From: DATASD01 sp035276765
Lineage (GTDB): Bacteria > Patescibacteriota > Saccharimonadia > Saccharimonadales > UBA4665
Reading direction: 5' to 3'
Assembly (NCBI GenBank): GCA_035276765.1
Contig: DATELH010000002.1
Location: forward strand, 744,001 to 808,000
DNA length: 64,000 nucleotides
In this document: piece by piece, positions 16,944-24,138 of the stretch
Numbering within the stretch: the first letter of the stretch is position 1
How the letters are laid out: each line of letters starts with the position of its first letter
Notes under the pieces: generated by a model
The model's database searches: none
Told to the model about the DNA's origin: nothing
The model's input: the letters and a program-made list of their open reading frames with translations, nothing else
Position numbers and translations under genes: made by a program

Positions 16944-17492
16944 ATGAACGCACCAGACAAAAAAGTCGCGCTACTGGTAAGCAACTATTTCGAGCAAGCT
17001 GAATTTACGGGGCCACTTGAGGCGTTGAAGCGTAGCGGCGTACAAGTGGATGTGGTGTCGGACGTCCACGGGCCGCTTCGAGGGCTTAACCATGTAGAGA
17101 AGGGCGCCACGTTCACCGCCGACCGGCACCTCGAAGATGTCGACCCGAGCGACTACGACGCCTTGGTGTTACCGGGAGGCGCCATCAACGCCGATCATTT
17201 GCGCATGGACGAAAAAGCTCGCGACTGAGTGCGCAGCTTTCTGCAGGCCGGCAAGTTGGTGGCGGCGATTTGCCACGCGCCATGGTTGCTGGTTTCGGCA
17301 GATGTCGTCCGCGACCGCAAACTAACCAGCTTCTTCACCATTCAAGACGACATCCGTAACGCCGGTGGCGAGTGGGTTGACGAACCGGTCGTAGTCGACC
17401 AAAACCTCATAACCAGCCGCAAACCCGACGATATCCCCGCCTTCAACCAAGCAATCCTCACAGCTTTAGGCCGCGAACACGCAGCGTTTTAA
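16944..17492 (+). pseudogene. DJ-1/PfpI family protein interrupted by an in-frame TGA
   Basis: The two halves are in the same frame and together make a normal PfpI/YhbO-type protein of about 180 residues. The first half (16944-17228) has VALLVSNYFEQAEF, and DALVLPGGAINADHL; the second (from 17229) has VRSFLQAGKLVAAICHAPW with the nucleophilic Cys in the ICHAP elbow, then the typical SFFTIQDDIRNAGGEWVDEP end. They are split by TGA at 17226-17228, directly followed by GTG. Family members act as deglycases or stress chaperones. Neither half shows other damage. A recent nonsense change, a sequencing error, or termination-reinitiation at TGAGTG giving two chains are all possible. AAAGGAGG precedes the first start. 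Confidence 0.85.
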
Positions 17493-17493
17493 A

Positions 17494-17772
17494 CTAGCGT
17501 TGGCGCTGCAAAGTTTGGCGGATCGATTCCGAAAGGTGTCCCACAAACGGCACTTGGTCGAGGCCGCTCAAAATCCACAAAATGAGCGCAATCGCCACCG
17601 TCGCCCCTATGATACTCCCAAGCCCACTGAGCACTCCCTTTAAAAATGCAAACCAGAATGCTTGCTTGCGGTTCACGTAGCCTGAATCGTAAAAATCCTG
17701 CAGTTTTTTGCCGAGCTCCTCGGCCTGCTTTTCGCGGCTTTCGGTAGCCGGCTGTTTCGATTTTTTGGACAT
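17494..17772 (-). CDS. Small DUF5665-like membrane protein
   Basis: The 92-residue protein has a Lys/Glu-rich N-terminus, a KKLQDFYDSGYVNRKQAF segment and one strong membrane helix with a short second hydrophobic part (FLKGVLSGLGSIIGATVAIA then LILWILSGL). This arrangement matches the DUF5665 family known from CPR and Firmicutes; its role is unknown. TACAAT ends 6 nt before the ATG, with no ribosome binding site. Confidence 0.75.
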   Translation of the reverse strand: MSKKSKQPATESREKQAEELGKKLQDFYDSGYVNRKQAFWFAFLKGVLSGLGSIIGATVAIALILWILSGLDQVPFVGHLSESIRQTLQRQR

Positions 17773-17786
17773 ACTTTTATTGTACC

Positions 17787-18416
17787 TTACAAAAGTTCAT
17801 CGATGCGGTCGCGGTACACTACAAAACGCCAGCGGTTGTAGCTAATATACTTTTCTTCTTTGAGGCGTTTGAGCTCTTTGGCCACGGTTTCGCGGGTAAG
17901 CCCCAGTAAACTCGCCAAATCCTGTTGCGTGAACGGCAAGGAAATACGCCGCACGCCGCTCCGCTTAGACTCGGCAAAACGGTCAGCAAAAAAAGCCAAG
18001 GTGTGGGCGATTTTTTCTTCGGCCTTTGGTTTTTCAACGGCGTTCAGCCGTGCAATGAGATCGCTTGCCAACACCGCCAAGCGCTTGGTCAGCTTCATGA
18101 GCGAATTTGGGTGCGTGTGCAAAAATTCGAGCACCTCCTCTTTGTCGAGTACATATGCCTCAACCCGACTAAACGAACTGTAAAAAAGCGGGAGCGAGTC
18201 GTCCGAAGAGAACAGCCACACCGAAGGGCAGATGTCGCCGGGCGTGCCGAACCAAACCAGCTGCTCGGTGCCCTGGGAGTTGATGTCGTACCCTTTTATA
18301 AATCCTTTGCGAATAGCATAAACCACCGAGGGTGCATCGCCCTGGCAGAGAATAACTTGGTCACGGTCAAATTTCTTAAGCGGGTGCTGGGTAATAAACT
18401 TCTGAAGTTCGTCCAT
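17787..18416 (-). CDS. Crp/Fnr family transcription regulator
   Basis: The 209-residue protein has an N-terminal cyclic-nucleotide-binding-type beta roll (FDRDQVILCQGDAPSVVYAI; GTEQLVWFGTPGD), a long dimerisation helix (residues 110-140) and a C-terminal winged helix with TQQDLASLLGLTRETVAKEL as recognition motif. The cAMP phosphate-binding RxA pocket is not evident and there is no Cys cluster for an iron-sulphur centre, so the ligand is unknown. I chose ATG 18416 because TATGCT lies 8 nt upstream; longer in-frame versions run through the terminator at 18452-18480. Confidence 0.88.
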   Translation of the reverse strand: MDELQKFITQHPLKKFDRDQVILCQGDAPSVVYAIRKGFIKGYDINSQGTEQLVWFGTPGDICPSVWLFSSDDSLPLFYSSFSRVEAYVLDKEEVLEFLHTHPNSLMKLTKRLAVLASDLIARLNAVEKPKAEEKIAHTLAFFADRFAESKRSGVRRISLPFTQQDLASLLGLTRETVAKELKRLKEEKYISYNRWRFVVYRDRIDELL

Positions 18417-18424
18417 GCCTTTTA

Positions 18425-18430
18425 AGCATA
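18425..18430 (-). promoter_or_regulatory. -10 box of the Crp/Fnr gene (leaderless type)
   Basis: Minus-strand TATGCT ends 8 nt before ATG 18416, just after the upstream gene's terminator. Confidence 0.5.
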
Positions 18431-18451
18431 CGTGGCTTTCCCGTAAAAGAC

Positions 18452-18480
18452 AAACAGCGCCCGGGAGGTGGGCGCTGTTT
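18452..18480 (-). terminator. Intrinsic terminator of the 50-residue protein gene
   Basis: AAACAGCGCCC (18452-18462) pairs perfectly with GGGCGCTGTTT (18470-18480) over a 7-nt loop. Read leftward the stem is followed by GTCTTTT. Confidence 0.8.
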
Positions 18481-18499
18481 GGGAATAAATAATGATATT

Positions 18500-18652
18500 T
18501 TAGGCTTCGAGTTGGCGAAGCTTCTTCCATCGCCGAGCTTGAAGTTTTTGGGCTTTTAATATCAGCAGCCCCTCGCTGGCAATGTTGGAAAGATCCCACT
18601 CCCGCGCTTCCTCAACAGAGGCCGGCTTGGTAAGAATGTGGTACTTTTTCAT
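18500..18652 (-). CDS. Small protein of unknown function, 50 residues
   Basis: A 50-codon frame begins at ATG 18652 behind a near-perfect ribosome binding site (AAGGAGG, 8 nt spacing) and ends 20 bp before a strong terminator, which makes it a real small gene. The product starts MKKYHILTKPASVEEAREWD and ends in a basic helix with RRWKKLRQLEA. It has no membrane segment. Function unknown; its size and basic tail would fit a nucleic-acid or ribosome associated factor, which is only a guess. Confidence 0.75.
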   Translation of the reverse strand: MKKYHILTKPASVEEAREWDLSNIASEGLLILKAQKLQARRWKKLRQLEA

Positions 18653-18784
18653 ACTATCCCTCCTTAAGTTTATTGCACTTTAATCGTACTAAATATCGGC
18701 CATGGGAGGCTGTTAAAAATCCCACATAATTCGGCAAGAACCGTGTGATAATAATCGCGCAGTGAGTTAAGAATGTTTTTAGAA

Positions 18785-19387
18785 TTAGAAACGAATGCGC
18801 TCTAAAAAGTGGTCGAGCATATCGCGCTTGGCTTGTTCAACAGGCAAAAAGGCGCTGAGCATGGTAATAATGTCGGCTTCTTCGTCGGGGGAATAATACA
18901 TAGTTACGAACGGCATGAATCGCTTGAGCGGCATAAACGAAATGCTGGAAAACGCCTCGTCGTGGCGCACCGAAAACGACTTGAAGTTACTGTATGGATA
19001 AAAATGCCGACCAACGGTAACACCGGAAGTGCTGACCTCATAGTCGAGCACGCGCGGTTTACGTGCCGCCACAATACTGAAAAAGATGGCTGCTACAATG
19101 ATGGCGCCAGCCGTAATTTTGTCACCGCGGGTGATGAGGTACACGAGTCCGGCGGCCACAATCGACGAAACAAACAACACCAAATACCAGGTGGCCGATT
19201 TTTGGTGTGCAATGAACTCAGACGCCGACCAGCGTACACTGGCTTGCGGCGCGGCGGGGGGCAGGGCTGAGGCGGGCGCAGCGTCCACAGCGTCGTCAGT
19301 CTTGAATTGCCAGTTAGCCGCCGGTGGCGGTGTTTCGGGTTTTACGGGAGCCTCGGACTTTGGTTTTTGCGTATCGTCGCCACTCAT
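18785..19387 (-). CDS. Two-helix membrane protein with PH-like C-terminal domain
   Basis: The 200-residue protein has a Pro/Ala-rich cytoplasmic N-terminus of about 65 residues, two adjacent membrane helices (WYLVLFVSSIVAAGLVYLI and ITAGAIIVAAIFFSIVAA, residues 68-105), then a beta-rich domain (YEVSTSGVTVGRHFYPYSNF) resembling bacterial PH/YdbS-like modules. Proteins of this layout are common in CPR genomes without a known role. TACAAT lies 7 nt before ATG 19387, which I prefer over the upstream frame extension to 19405. Confidence 0.75.
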   Translation of the reverse strand: MSGDDTQKPKSEAPVKPETPPPAANWQFKTDDAVDAAPASALPPAAPQASVRWSASEFIAHQKSATWYLVLFVSSIVAAGLVYLITRGDKITAGAIIVAAIFFSIVAARKPRVLDYEVSTSGVTVGRHFYPYSNFKSFSVRHDEAFSSISFMPLKRFMPFVTMYYSPDEEADIITMLSAFLPVEQAKRDMLDHFLERIRF

Positions 19388-19394
19388 AAGCGTT

Positions 19395-19400
19395 ATTGTA
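19395..19400 (-). promoter_or_regulatory. -10 box of the PH-like protein gene (leaderless type)
   Basis: Minus-strand TACAAT ends 7 nt before ATG 19387. Confidence 0.55.
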
Positions 19401-19429
19401 CCCAATGCGAGCGAGAATGGAAACCCACT

Positions 19430-19460
19430 AAAAAAGCCTTCCGAAGTGGAAGACTTTTTT
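19430..19460 (-). terminator. Intrinsic terminator of tRNA-Ser(GCT)
   Basis: AAAAAAG-CC-TTCC pairs with GGAA-GA-CTTTTTT around a GAAGT loop. It lies 4 bp after the encoded CCA end of the tRNA and is A/T-rich on both flanks. Confidence 0.8.
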
Positions 19461-19463
19461 AGC

Positions 19464-19556
19464 TGGCGGAGAGAGAGGGATTCGAACCCTCGCAGGAACT
19501 TGCGCCCCTCTAACGATTTAGCAAACCGTCCCCTTCAGCCACTTGGGTACCTCTCC
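19464..19556 (-). tRNA. tRNA-Ser(GCT)
   Basis: The 93-nt minus-strand sequence folds as a serine tRNA with acceptor GGAGAGG, long variable arm, T-arm GGTTCGAATCC and encoded CCA. The loop TTGCTAA gives anticodon GCT, reading AGC and AGU. Its -10 (TAGAAT, 19583-19588 on the minus strand) lies 26 nt upstream. Confidence 0.95.
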
Positions 19557-19603
19557 ACGGCTATGGGCTATCGACGAAGTTAATTCTAACAGATAACCTC
19601 GCG

Positions 19604-19693
19604 TGGCGGAAGGGGTGGGATTCGAACCCACGGTACCATTGCTGGCACGACGGTTTTCAAGACCGTTTCCTTAAACCGCTCGGACACCCTTCC
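19604..19693 (-). tRNA. tRNA-Ser(UGA)
   Basis: The 90-nt minus-strand sequence folds as a serine tRNA with acceptor GGAAGGG, long variable arm and encoded CCA. The loop CTTGAAA gives anticodon UGA, reading UCA/UCG and probably all UCN. Confidence 0.95.
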
Positions 19694-19802
19694 ATCTGCA
19701 AGGGAAAGAGCAGCGTTGCTTGCTTTGCTTGCAAGCCGGCTTTGCCGGCAATGCAATGAGAAAACACAGGGTTGACTCATACTCTTAACAGAGGTAATTA
19801 TA
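19694..19802 (-). promoter_or_regulatory. Promoter and structured leader of tRNA-Ser(UGA)
   Basis: A TATAAT box (minus strand, 19802-19797) is followed by TTACCTCTGTT, an ATGAG...CTCAT hairpin (19780-19756) and two GCCGGC units (19744-19749, 19735-19740) with GCAAGC repeats before the tRNA. The TTACCYCTGTT string and the ATGAG hairpin are shared with the tRNA-Arg leader at 12797-12892. Confidence 0.45.
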
Positions 19803-19821
19803 GCAGTTTTTGTGATAAATA

Positions 19822-20478
19822 CTAGGCCCGTGCAAATACGGCCGCGTCGATGCGCTGAGCACCAGCTTGGTGGAGCACTCGAGCCGCCGCTTCCAGCGTT
19901 GCGCCGGAGGTTACGACATCATCCACCAAAACTACATGCTTACCTTTGAGAGTCGGCTTGCGCACGACGCGAAAAGCATCCTGCAATTGGCGGCGGCGTT
20001 GTTCGCCCGAAGCGCCAACTTGGCGACGCTGGCCAACGCGTACAAGGGCGGGAAGCAAGGGGATGCGGTGCAGGCGACCCAGCTCGCGCGCGATAAGCCG
20101 TGCTTGGTCGTAACCGCGCTGGCGGACTCGGCTAGTTGCTGTAGGCACAAACACCAGCACGGTGTTGGTGTCTTCGGCCTTCATGGGCAAGTGCCGGGCG
20201 ATGGTACGTGCTGCAGCTTTCGCGCGTCCAAATTTAAGATTCCATACAAGATTCTTAGGGGCGCCTTCATATAATGTAAACGGTACAACTGTATGAAGCG
20301 CCGAACTTTTGCGGCATGGCTGGCATGTCCGAAACCCTATTGTTGGTTGTTGACACCGGTAGCACAACGATGCCGGCGTTCGACAGGCAGCCGCGCACAA
20401 AGCGCAAAGTAGCTCGCCTTCGACGCCGCAGCCCAAACAATCGTGCGGCGCAATAAGAGACAGTAATGCTTCAATCAT
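19822..20478 (-). CDS. comF: ComF family phosphoribosyltransferase-like protein
   Basis: The 218-residue protein begins with a zinc-ribbon of paired cysteines (CLGCG, CALC, CYRC, CQPC within residues 12-55), followed by a type I phosphoribosyltransferase fold whose PRPP loop reads VVLVDDVVTSGATLEAA near residues 180-196. ComF proteins act in the cytoplasm during DNA uptake, where they help process incoming single strands. I start at ATG 20478, where the family N-terminus MIEALLSLIAPHDCLGC begins; the frame upstream is AT-rich and not conserved-looking. The gene is divergent from hsp20. Confidence 0.85.
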   Translation of the reverse strand: MIEALLSLIAPHDCLGCGVEGELLCALCAAACRTPASLCYRCQQPTIGFRTCQPCRKSSALHTVVPFTLYEGAPKNLVWNLKFGRAKAAARTIARHLPMKAEDTNTVLVFVPTATSRVRQRGYDQARLIARELGRLHRIPLLPALVRVGQRRQVGASGEQRRRQLQDAFRVVRKPTLKGKHVVLVDDVVTSGATLEAAARVLHQAGAQRIDAAVFARA

Positions 20479-20519
20479 AATTGTTGTGTTTATTGTGTTG
20501 TAAATAAGTTTGTTTGCAG

Positions 20520-20549
20520 TTGCCAGACATTTATTTTCTAAGCTATACT
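20520..20549 (+). promoter_or_regulatory. hsp20 promoter
   Basis: TTGCCA (20520-20525), an 18-nt spacer and TATACT (20544-20549) fit a housekeeping promoter. The leader is about 48 nt and carries CCGGAGGG as ribosome binding site. No CIRCE inverted repeat is present. Confidence 0.65.
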
Positions 20550-20603
20550 GATGATAATACAAAAACGCGGAATGAGTGAACAATTAACCGGAGGGTAACA
20601 ACT

Positions 20604-21089
20604 ATGGCGCGACGCAATCGCGACGACGACCTGCTGATGGAAGAGGACGAGTTAACAGCAGCTTTTTTGGGCGATGACGACTCTGTTCCTGCTGCCGCTG
20701 CCGACGATGCAGCCGTGCAGCAGCCAACAGCAGCACAAGATGAGTGGGACGAAGAACAAGACGTAACCGGACAACTCGCTGTCGACGTATACGAAACCAA
20801 AGAAAAATTGGTCGTAAAGGCTCGCACCGCCGGTGTAAACAAGAATGATCTTGATGTTAGTATTTCTGACAACATTCTGAGCATCCGCGGGACGCTATCT
20901 GCCGGCAACGAAGACGATGTCGAGAATTATTTTGTCCAGGAATGTTACTGGGGTGAGTTCTCGCGCAGTATCGCATTGCCCGTACCCGTTAAAGAAGACG
21001 AGATCGAAGCTGTCTTGAAAGATGGCGTGCTAACCATCAGCTTTGCCAAGGTCAAGCAAGACACTGTCAAGAAAATCCAAGTCTTGTAG
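20604..21089 (+). CDS. Small heat-shock protein, Hsp20/alpha-crystallin family
   Basis: The 161-residue protein has an acidic, Ala/Gln-rich N-terminal arm (residues 1-50) and then an alpha-crystallin domain: QLAVDVYETKEKLVVKARTA, VNKNDLDVSISDNILSIRG, and the C-terminal VLKDGVLTISFAK signature. Such proteins hold unfolding proteins in the cytoplasm as ATP-independent chaperones. The C-terminal extension is short and the IxI/V tail motif is represented only by IQVL at the very end. The gene has its own promoter and terminator. Confidence 0.92.
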   Translation: MARRNRDDDLLMEEDELTAAFLGDDDSVPAAAADDAAVQQPTAAQDEWDEEQDVTGQLAVDVYETKEKLVVKARTAGVNKNDLDVSISDNILSIRGTLSAGNEDDVENYFVQECYWGEFSRSIALPVPVKEDEIEAVLKDGVLTISFAKVKQDTVKKIQVL

Positions 21090-21106
21090 TCATCGTCCGG
21101 AATACC

Positions 21107-21138
21107 AACCACCTCCATGCTCGGAGGTGGTTTTGTTT
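21107..21138 (+). terminator. Intrinsic terminator of hsp20
   Basis: AACCACCTCC (21107-21116) pairs perfectly with GGAGGTGGTT (21123-21132), followed by TTGTTTTG. Confidence 0.9.
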
Positions 21139-21157
21139 TGACCTCAGACGGGTAAAA

Positions 21158-21185
21158 AAGAAACCCCTCGGGGAAGGGGCTTCTT
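21158..21185 (-). terminator. Intrinsic terminator of the pilin operon
   Basis: AAGAAACCCCT (21158-21168) pairs with AGGGGCTTCTT (21175-21185). Read leftward the stem ends in a T run, 19 bp after the last pilin gene's stop codon. Confidence 0.85.
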
Positions 21186-21203
21186 TGTATTTTGCCAGCG
21201 AGT

Positions 21204-21653
21204 TTAAGCGCTGCTGCCGGCGTTCGTGACCTTGCTAAGCACGAACTGGACGATGAACTGCGCCAGCGCCACGATAACCAAGCCGATAACAGCGTAGGTA
21301 ATTGTGTTGCGGGCACCAGTCACGTTGCCCGAATCGCCACCCGAGGTGATGTACTTAAAACCACCATAAATGATCATGATGACCGAAATAATACCAACAA
21401 CCAACGAGAAGATATTGATCATTTGGGTCACGATGCCTTGCACTTTGCCAGCGCCAGTAGTGGTGTCGCTGCTACAGTCGCCTGTGTTTGCGCTGAGGTT
21501 GATACCACAGCTCAGGTTACCTTGCACGTTTGCAGTACCGCTTGTACCACCGGTGGTGTCTGCCGAAGCAATAGCCGGCACAGCGAGTGGGGCTGCAATC
21601 AAAGCAATCGCCGTTGTCAACGTTGCCAAGGAATTGCGAAGATATTTAAGCAT
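21204..21653 (-). CDS. T4SS pilin-like small membrane protein (seventh and last of the array)
   Basis: The 149-residue protein has a cleavable-looking signal (residues 1-32, ending AIASA), a short Cys-containing linker, and two membrane helices (IFSLVVGIISVIMIIYGGFK and AVIGLVIVALAQFIVQFVLS) joined by YITSGGDSGNVTGARNTITY. This ITSGGDxxxxxxAR loop and helix pair define the CPR type IV secretion pilin family (VirB2/TrbC-like). Three Cys in the exported linker may form disulphides. AAGGAAC serves as ribosome binding site. A 32-bp stretch (21334-21365) is identical to one in the gene at 22232. Confidence 0.85.
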   Translation of the reverse strand: MLKYLRNSLATLTTAIALIAAPLAVPAIASADTTGGTSGTANVQGNLSCGINLSANTGDCSSDTTTGAGKVQGIVTQMINIFSLVVGIISVIMIIYGGFKYITSGGDSGNVTGARNTITYAVIGLVIVALAQFIVQFVLSKVTNAGSSA

Positions 21654-21741
21654 CGTTTTATGTTCCTTTCTTAAAAAACCGTTTGTTTATTTTATAGCAC
21701 AAGAGGCACGTGGATTCAACAACGATTCACAAGCACTTGCT

Positions 21742-22206
21742 TTATGCTCCTGGTGGAGTCGAGCTACTGCCACTACCGCCTGTATTGTTGGGGTTGGCTT
21801 TGCTGAGCACGAACTGGACGATAATTTGCGCGAGCGCCACGATAACCAAGCCGATAATAGCCGAAATGATCGCTGTGCGGGCGCTGGCAGCCTTGCCACT
21901 GTCGCCGCCCGAGGTGATGTATTTGAGACCCCCAAAGATCAACATAATAACAGCGATGATACCTACGATGATCGAAACGTAGTTCACGATGGTCGTAACC
22001 ACGCCTTGCACCTTGCCGGCGCCTTGCGTCGTCGAGTTGCCACAGTTCGCGCTGGGATCGGTGGTAAAGGTAGCGCCACATCCCAGATTGTTTTGCAGGT
22101 CGGGTCCGGTAGCCGCGTGCGCTACAGCCGGTGCCAACATCGGGACCGCGAGCATGGCAAGGCTCACAACCCCTGTTACTATTTTTTTGCCCAGTGTCTT
22201 TATCAT
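21742..22206 (-). CDS. T4SS pilin-like small membrane protein (sixth)
   Basis: The 154-residue protein has a signal peptide ending near AVAHA (residue 32), a linker with two Cys, then helices VSIIVGIIAVIMLIFGGLKY and IISAIIGLVIVALAQIIVQF around the loop ITSGGDSGKAASART. Its C-terminal tail is Asn/Gly/Ser-rich, unlike its neighbours. It is the closest paralogue of the gene at 21204 by eye. GAAGGG precedes the start. As a VirB2-like subunit it would be inserted in the membrane and polymerised or used as a channel component. Confidence 0.85.
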   Translation of the reverse strand: MIKTLGKKIVTGVVSLAMLAVPMLAPAVAHAATGPDLQNNLGCGATFTTDPSANCGNSTTQGAGKVQGVVTTIVNYVSIIVGIIAVIMLIFGGLKYITSGGDSGKAASARTAIISAIIGLVIVALAQIIVQFVLSKANPNNTGGSGSSSTPPGA

Positions 22207-22231
22207 GGCTAACCCTTCCTTTAAGTGCCGT

Positions 22232-22612
22232 CTATTTAGTTTTACTAATTACAAACTGTACAATAACTTGCGCGAGCGCGACAATCGCCAAACCAATTAT
22301 AGCGGAAATGATGGTGGTCCGGGCACTGGCCGACTTGCTGGAGTCGCCACCCGAGGTGATGTACTTAAAACCACCCACAATAATCATAATGACGGCGGCG
22401 GCACCGATGATAATGGTCAAGATGTTCACGACGTTTGTAATAATCGTGTTTACGCCGGCCGAACCGCTGCCGCAGCCAGCTCCACCCAACTCCACGCCTT
22501 GGCAAGCGTTGCCTTTGGAGTTATCAAAGAGCGCGTACGACGAGCCACTCGCCGCCAGCGGAGTTACGAGAACGATGGCTGCAACCAAACTTGCTAGAAT
22601 TTTCTTTTTCAT
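22232..22612 (-). CDS. T4SS pilin-like small membrane protein (fifth)
   Basis: The 126-residue protein has a signal peptide (residues 1-25, hydrophobic core ILASLVAAIVLVTPLAASG), a Cys-containing linker and the pair of helices around YITSGGDSSKSASARTTI. The last helix IIGLAIVALAQVIVQFV is almost identical to those of the two following genes. AAAAGGAGA is a strong ribosome binding site. Confidence 0.85.
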   Translation of the reverse strand: MKKKILASLVAAIVLVTPLAASGSSYALFDNSKGNACQGVELGGAGCGSGSAGVNTIITNVVNILTIIIGAAAVIMIIVGGFKYITSGGDSSKSASARTTIISAIIGLAIVALAQVIVQFVISKTK

Positions 22613-22626
22613 GACATCTCCTTTTG

Positions 22627-23022
22627 CTAGGGGGCTACTCTATCTAATACGAACACAACGATGGTTTGGGCAATCGCGGCCACCACGAGTCCCATTATGG
22701 CATACAAGAGGGCGCGCCGGGCGTTTGAAACCTTGGTGGAGTCGCCGGCGGCGGTAATCATCATAAAACCGGCGACAATGATGGAAATTACCGCGACGAC
22801 ACCGACAAAAATGGCCAGGATATGAATAATCTCGGTCATGATGCCTTGCGGTCCGAAGATGGGATTGCTTTTGGCGCCAGCAGAGTTATCCTTGCAGATG
22901 TCGGCACCACAACCCGAAGGGAAGACCGACACAGAGTCGGCCCAACCCACGCCCACCGAAGCCATCGGGACAACCAAGGCCGCAAGCAGACCAAAGAGCG
23001 CAAAGGCGAGTCGTTTTCTCAT
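22627..23022 (-). CDS. T4SS pilin-like small membrane protein (fourth)
   Basis: The 131-residue protein starts at ATG 23022 with signal MRKRLAFALFGLLAALVVPM, followed by a linker with two Cys and the helices IIHILAIFVGVVAVISIIVA and YAIMGLVVAAIAQTIVVFVL flanking MITAAGDSTKVSNARR. The loop has ITAAGD in place of ITSGGD. A longer in-frame start near 23352 exists but runs through the neighbouring pilin gene and is rejected. Confidence 0.85.
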   Translation of the reverse strand: MRKRLAFALFGLLAALVVPMASVGVGWADSVSVFPSGCGADICKDNSAGAKSNPIFGPQGIMTEIIHILAIFVGVVAVISIIVAGFMMITAAGDSTKVSNARRALLYAIMGLVVAAIAQTIVVFVLDRVAP

Positions 23023-23024
23023 TT

Positions 23025-23321
23025 TTAGATAGCCCCCAGTACGTAGGTTACGATTATCTCGGCACTTAGGGCCAGCACTAAACCGATCGCCGAGTACACA
23101 ATACCTTGCCGGGCTTTTGAAGCCTCTTGGGGATTCCCTTGTGAGGAAGCCAAGCGCAGAGCGGATATAATAATGATAATCACCGCGAGCGCGCCAATCA
23201 CCCCAAAGACAATTTGCAGCACCACCTGTACGTTGCCGTTGTTGGCGGCGATGTTCGGCAGGCCGCTGTCGCAAGTGGTGTCGCCAATACAGTTGACGGC
23301 CGCGCTCGCCATGTGATCCAT
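23025..23321 (-). CDS. T4SS pilin-like small membrane protein without signal peptide (third)
   Basis: This 98-residue member lacks the N-terminal signal: a short polar head with two Cys (NCIGDTTCDSG) leads directly to helix VVLQIVFGVIGALAVIIIII, the loop RLASSQGNPQEASKARQG and helix VYSAIGLVLALSAEIIVTYV. Its ATG overlaps the stop of the preceding gene (TAATG), so translation is coupled. The loop is more divergent (SSQGNPQEASKAR). Confidence 0.8.
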   Translation of the reverse strand: MDHMASAAVNCIGDTTCDSGLPNIAANNGNVQVVLQIVFGVIGALAVIIIIISALRLASSQGNPQEASKARQGIVYSAIGLVLALSAEIIVTYVLGAI

Positions 23322-23695
23322 TACTTAAACCCTCCTGCGATATACGAGACAATAGTTGCGGCGGCGATGGAGATTACTAAACCGATGAGCGCGTTAAAAA
23401 TTGTGTTGCGCGCGTTTTGGGTTTTCGAGGGGTCGCCTTGGCTCGTAATGAACTGGACGCTGCCGTAAATTACATAGGCAATCGCAAACAACGCGCCAAT
23501 CCGAAGGAGCATTTCGATCACTGCCGCCAGTATCAGCCAGATATCGCTGAGGCTGGTAATTTTGGGCGCGCAGGCTTTGTTGCCCAACGTGTTAGTAACT
23601 TGCTGGCTATCGAGATACTTGTACCACTTTGGAAAACCCAAAAAATCGCCGCCAGCACAAGCCGCTGCAAACTGGCCGACAAGCGGCGCGATCAT
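23321..23695 (-). CDS. T4SS pilin-like small membrane protein (second)
   Basis: The 124-residue protein has no clear cleavable signal; a head of about 50 residues with CAGGDFLGFPKWYKYLD and NKACAPK precedes helix LILAAVIEMLLRIGALFAIA, loop FITSQGDPSKTQNARNTI and helix ALIGLVISIAAATIVSYIAG. The WYKYL-type head is shared by one special member of many CPR pilin arrays, which suggests a distinct role within the complex. It overlaps both neighbours by stop/start codons. Confidence 0.8.
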   Translation of the reverse strand: MIAPLVGQFAAACAGGDFLGFPKWYKYLDSQQVTNTLGNKACAPKITSLSDIWLILAAVIEMLLRIGALFAIAYVIYGSVQFITSQGDPSKTQNARNTIFNALIGLVISIAAATIVSYIAGGFK

Positions 23696-24138
23696 TTAAA
23701 GAACCCCGCGGGTATTACAAAGTTCAACATGGCCGCCGCAAAAATGTAGATGAGCAGGGCATACAAGGAATTGCGAATACGCCCGACGGCTTTAGATGTA
23801 GCATTGGGGTCGCCGCGTGAGGTGGTGTACTGGACGCCTGCCAGCACAATGGAGCCGATCACAACCAGGCCAGCGCCCGCCGACAGCACGCGAATAATGG
23901 CAAACGCCGCATCGGTTGTGGCGTTGCCTTGGCCCTTGCATCCAAAGTTGATGCTGACCTTTACGGCGTTATCACCGGAACCGCAGGTGTACTGCCCGGC
24001 GCCGCCCTCGGTGTTGTTTACTTTAACCGGGTCGGCAAACGCCGGTGCCGCCAAGGCAGCCGCGCCAAATACGCCCACGAAGAAAATGAAGAGGCTTGCA
24101 ATTACTAGTGTCAGTTTGTGTTTTTTATTGTGCAACAT
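23692..24138 (-). CDS. T4SS pilin-like small membrane protein (first of the array)
   Basis: The 148-residue protein opens the minus-strand operon. It has a signal peptide (LTLVIASLFIFFVGVFGAAA to AFA near residue 35), an exported linker with two Cys, helix VLSAGAGLVVIGSIVLAGVQ, loop YTTSRGDPNATSKAVGRIRN and helix SLYALLIYIFAAAMLNFVIP. It ends in an ATGA overlap with the next gene. The operon is divergent from the secretion machine genes that start at 24279, so pilins and machine can be regulated separately from the 140-bp spacer. Confidence 0.82.
   Translation of the reverse strand: MLHNKKHKLTLVIASLFIFFVGVFGAAALAAPAFADPVKVNNTEGGAGQYTCGSGDNAVKVSINFGCKGQGNATTDAAFAIIRVLSAGAGLVVIGSIVLAGVQYTTSRGDPNATSKAVGRIRNSLYALLIYIFAAAMLNFVIPAGFFK

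Noticed and set aside
17226..17228. TGA as a sense codon (code 25 or readthrough)
   Set aside because: TGA ends several genes in tight ATGA or GTGA overlaps (for example 58709, 55760, 54969), so it is a stop in this genome; the PfpI TGA is treated as an interruption.
21370..22212. 280-codon plus-strand frame across two pilin genes
   Set aside because: It is a shadow of the minus-strand pilins; repeated hydrophobic codons in the real frame create open antisense frames.
22627..23352. 241-codon version of the fourth pilin gene
   Set aside because: The extension runs out of frame through the neighbouring pilin gene; the product from ATG 23022 alone has the signal peptide and normal family length.
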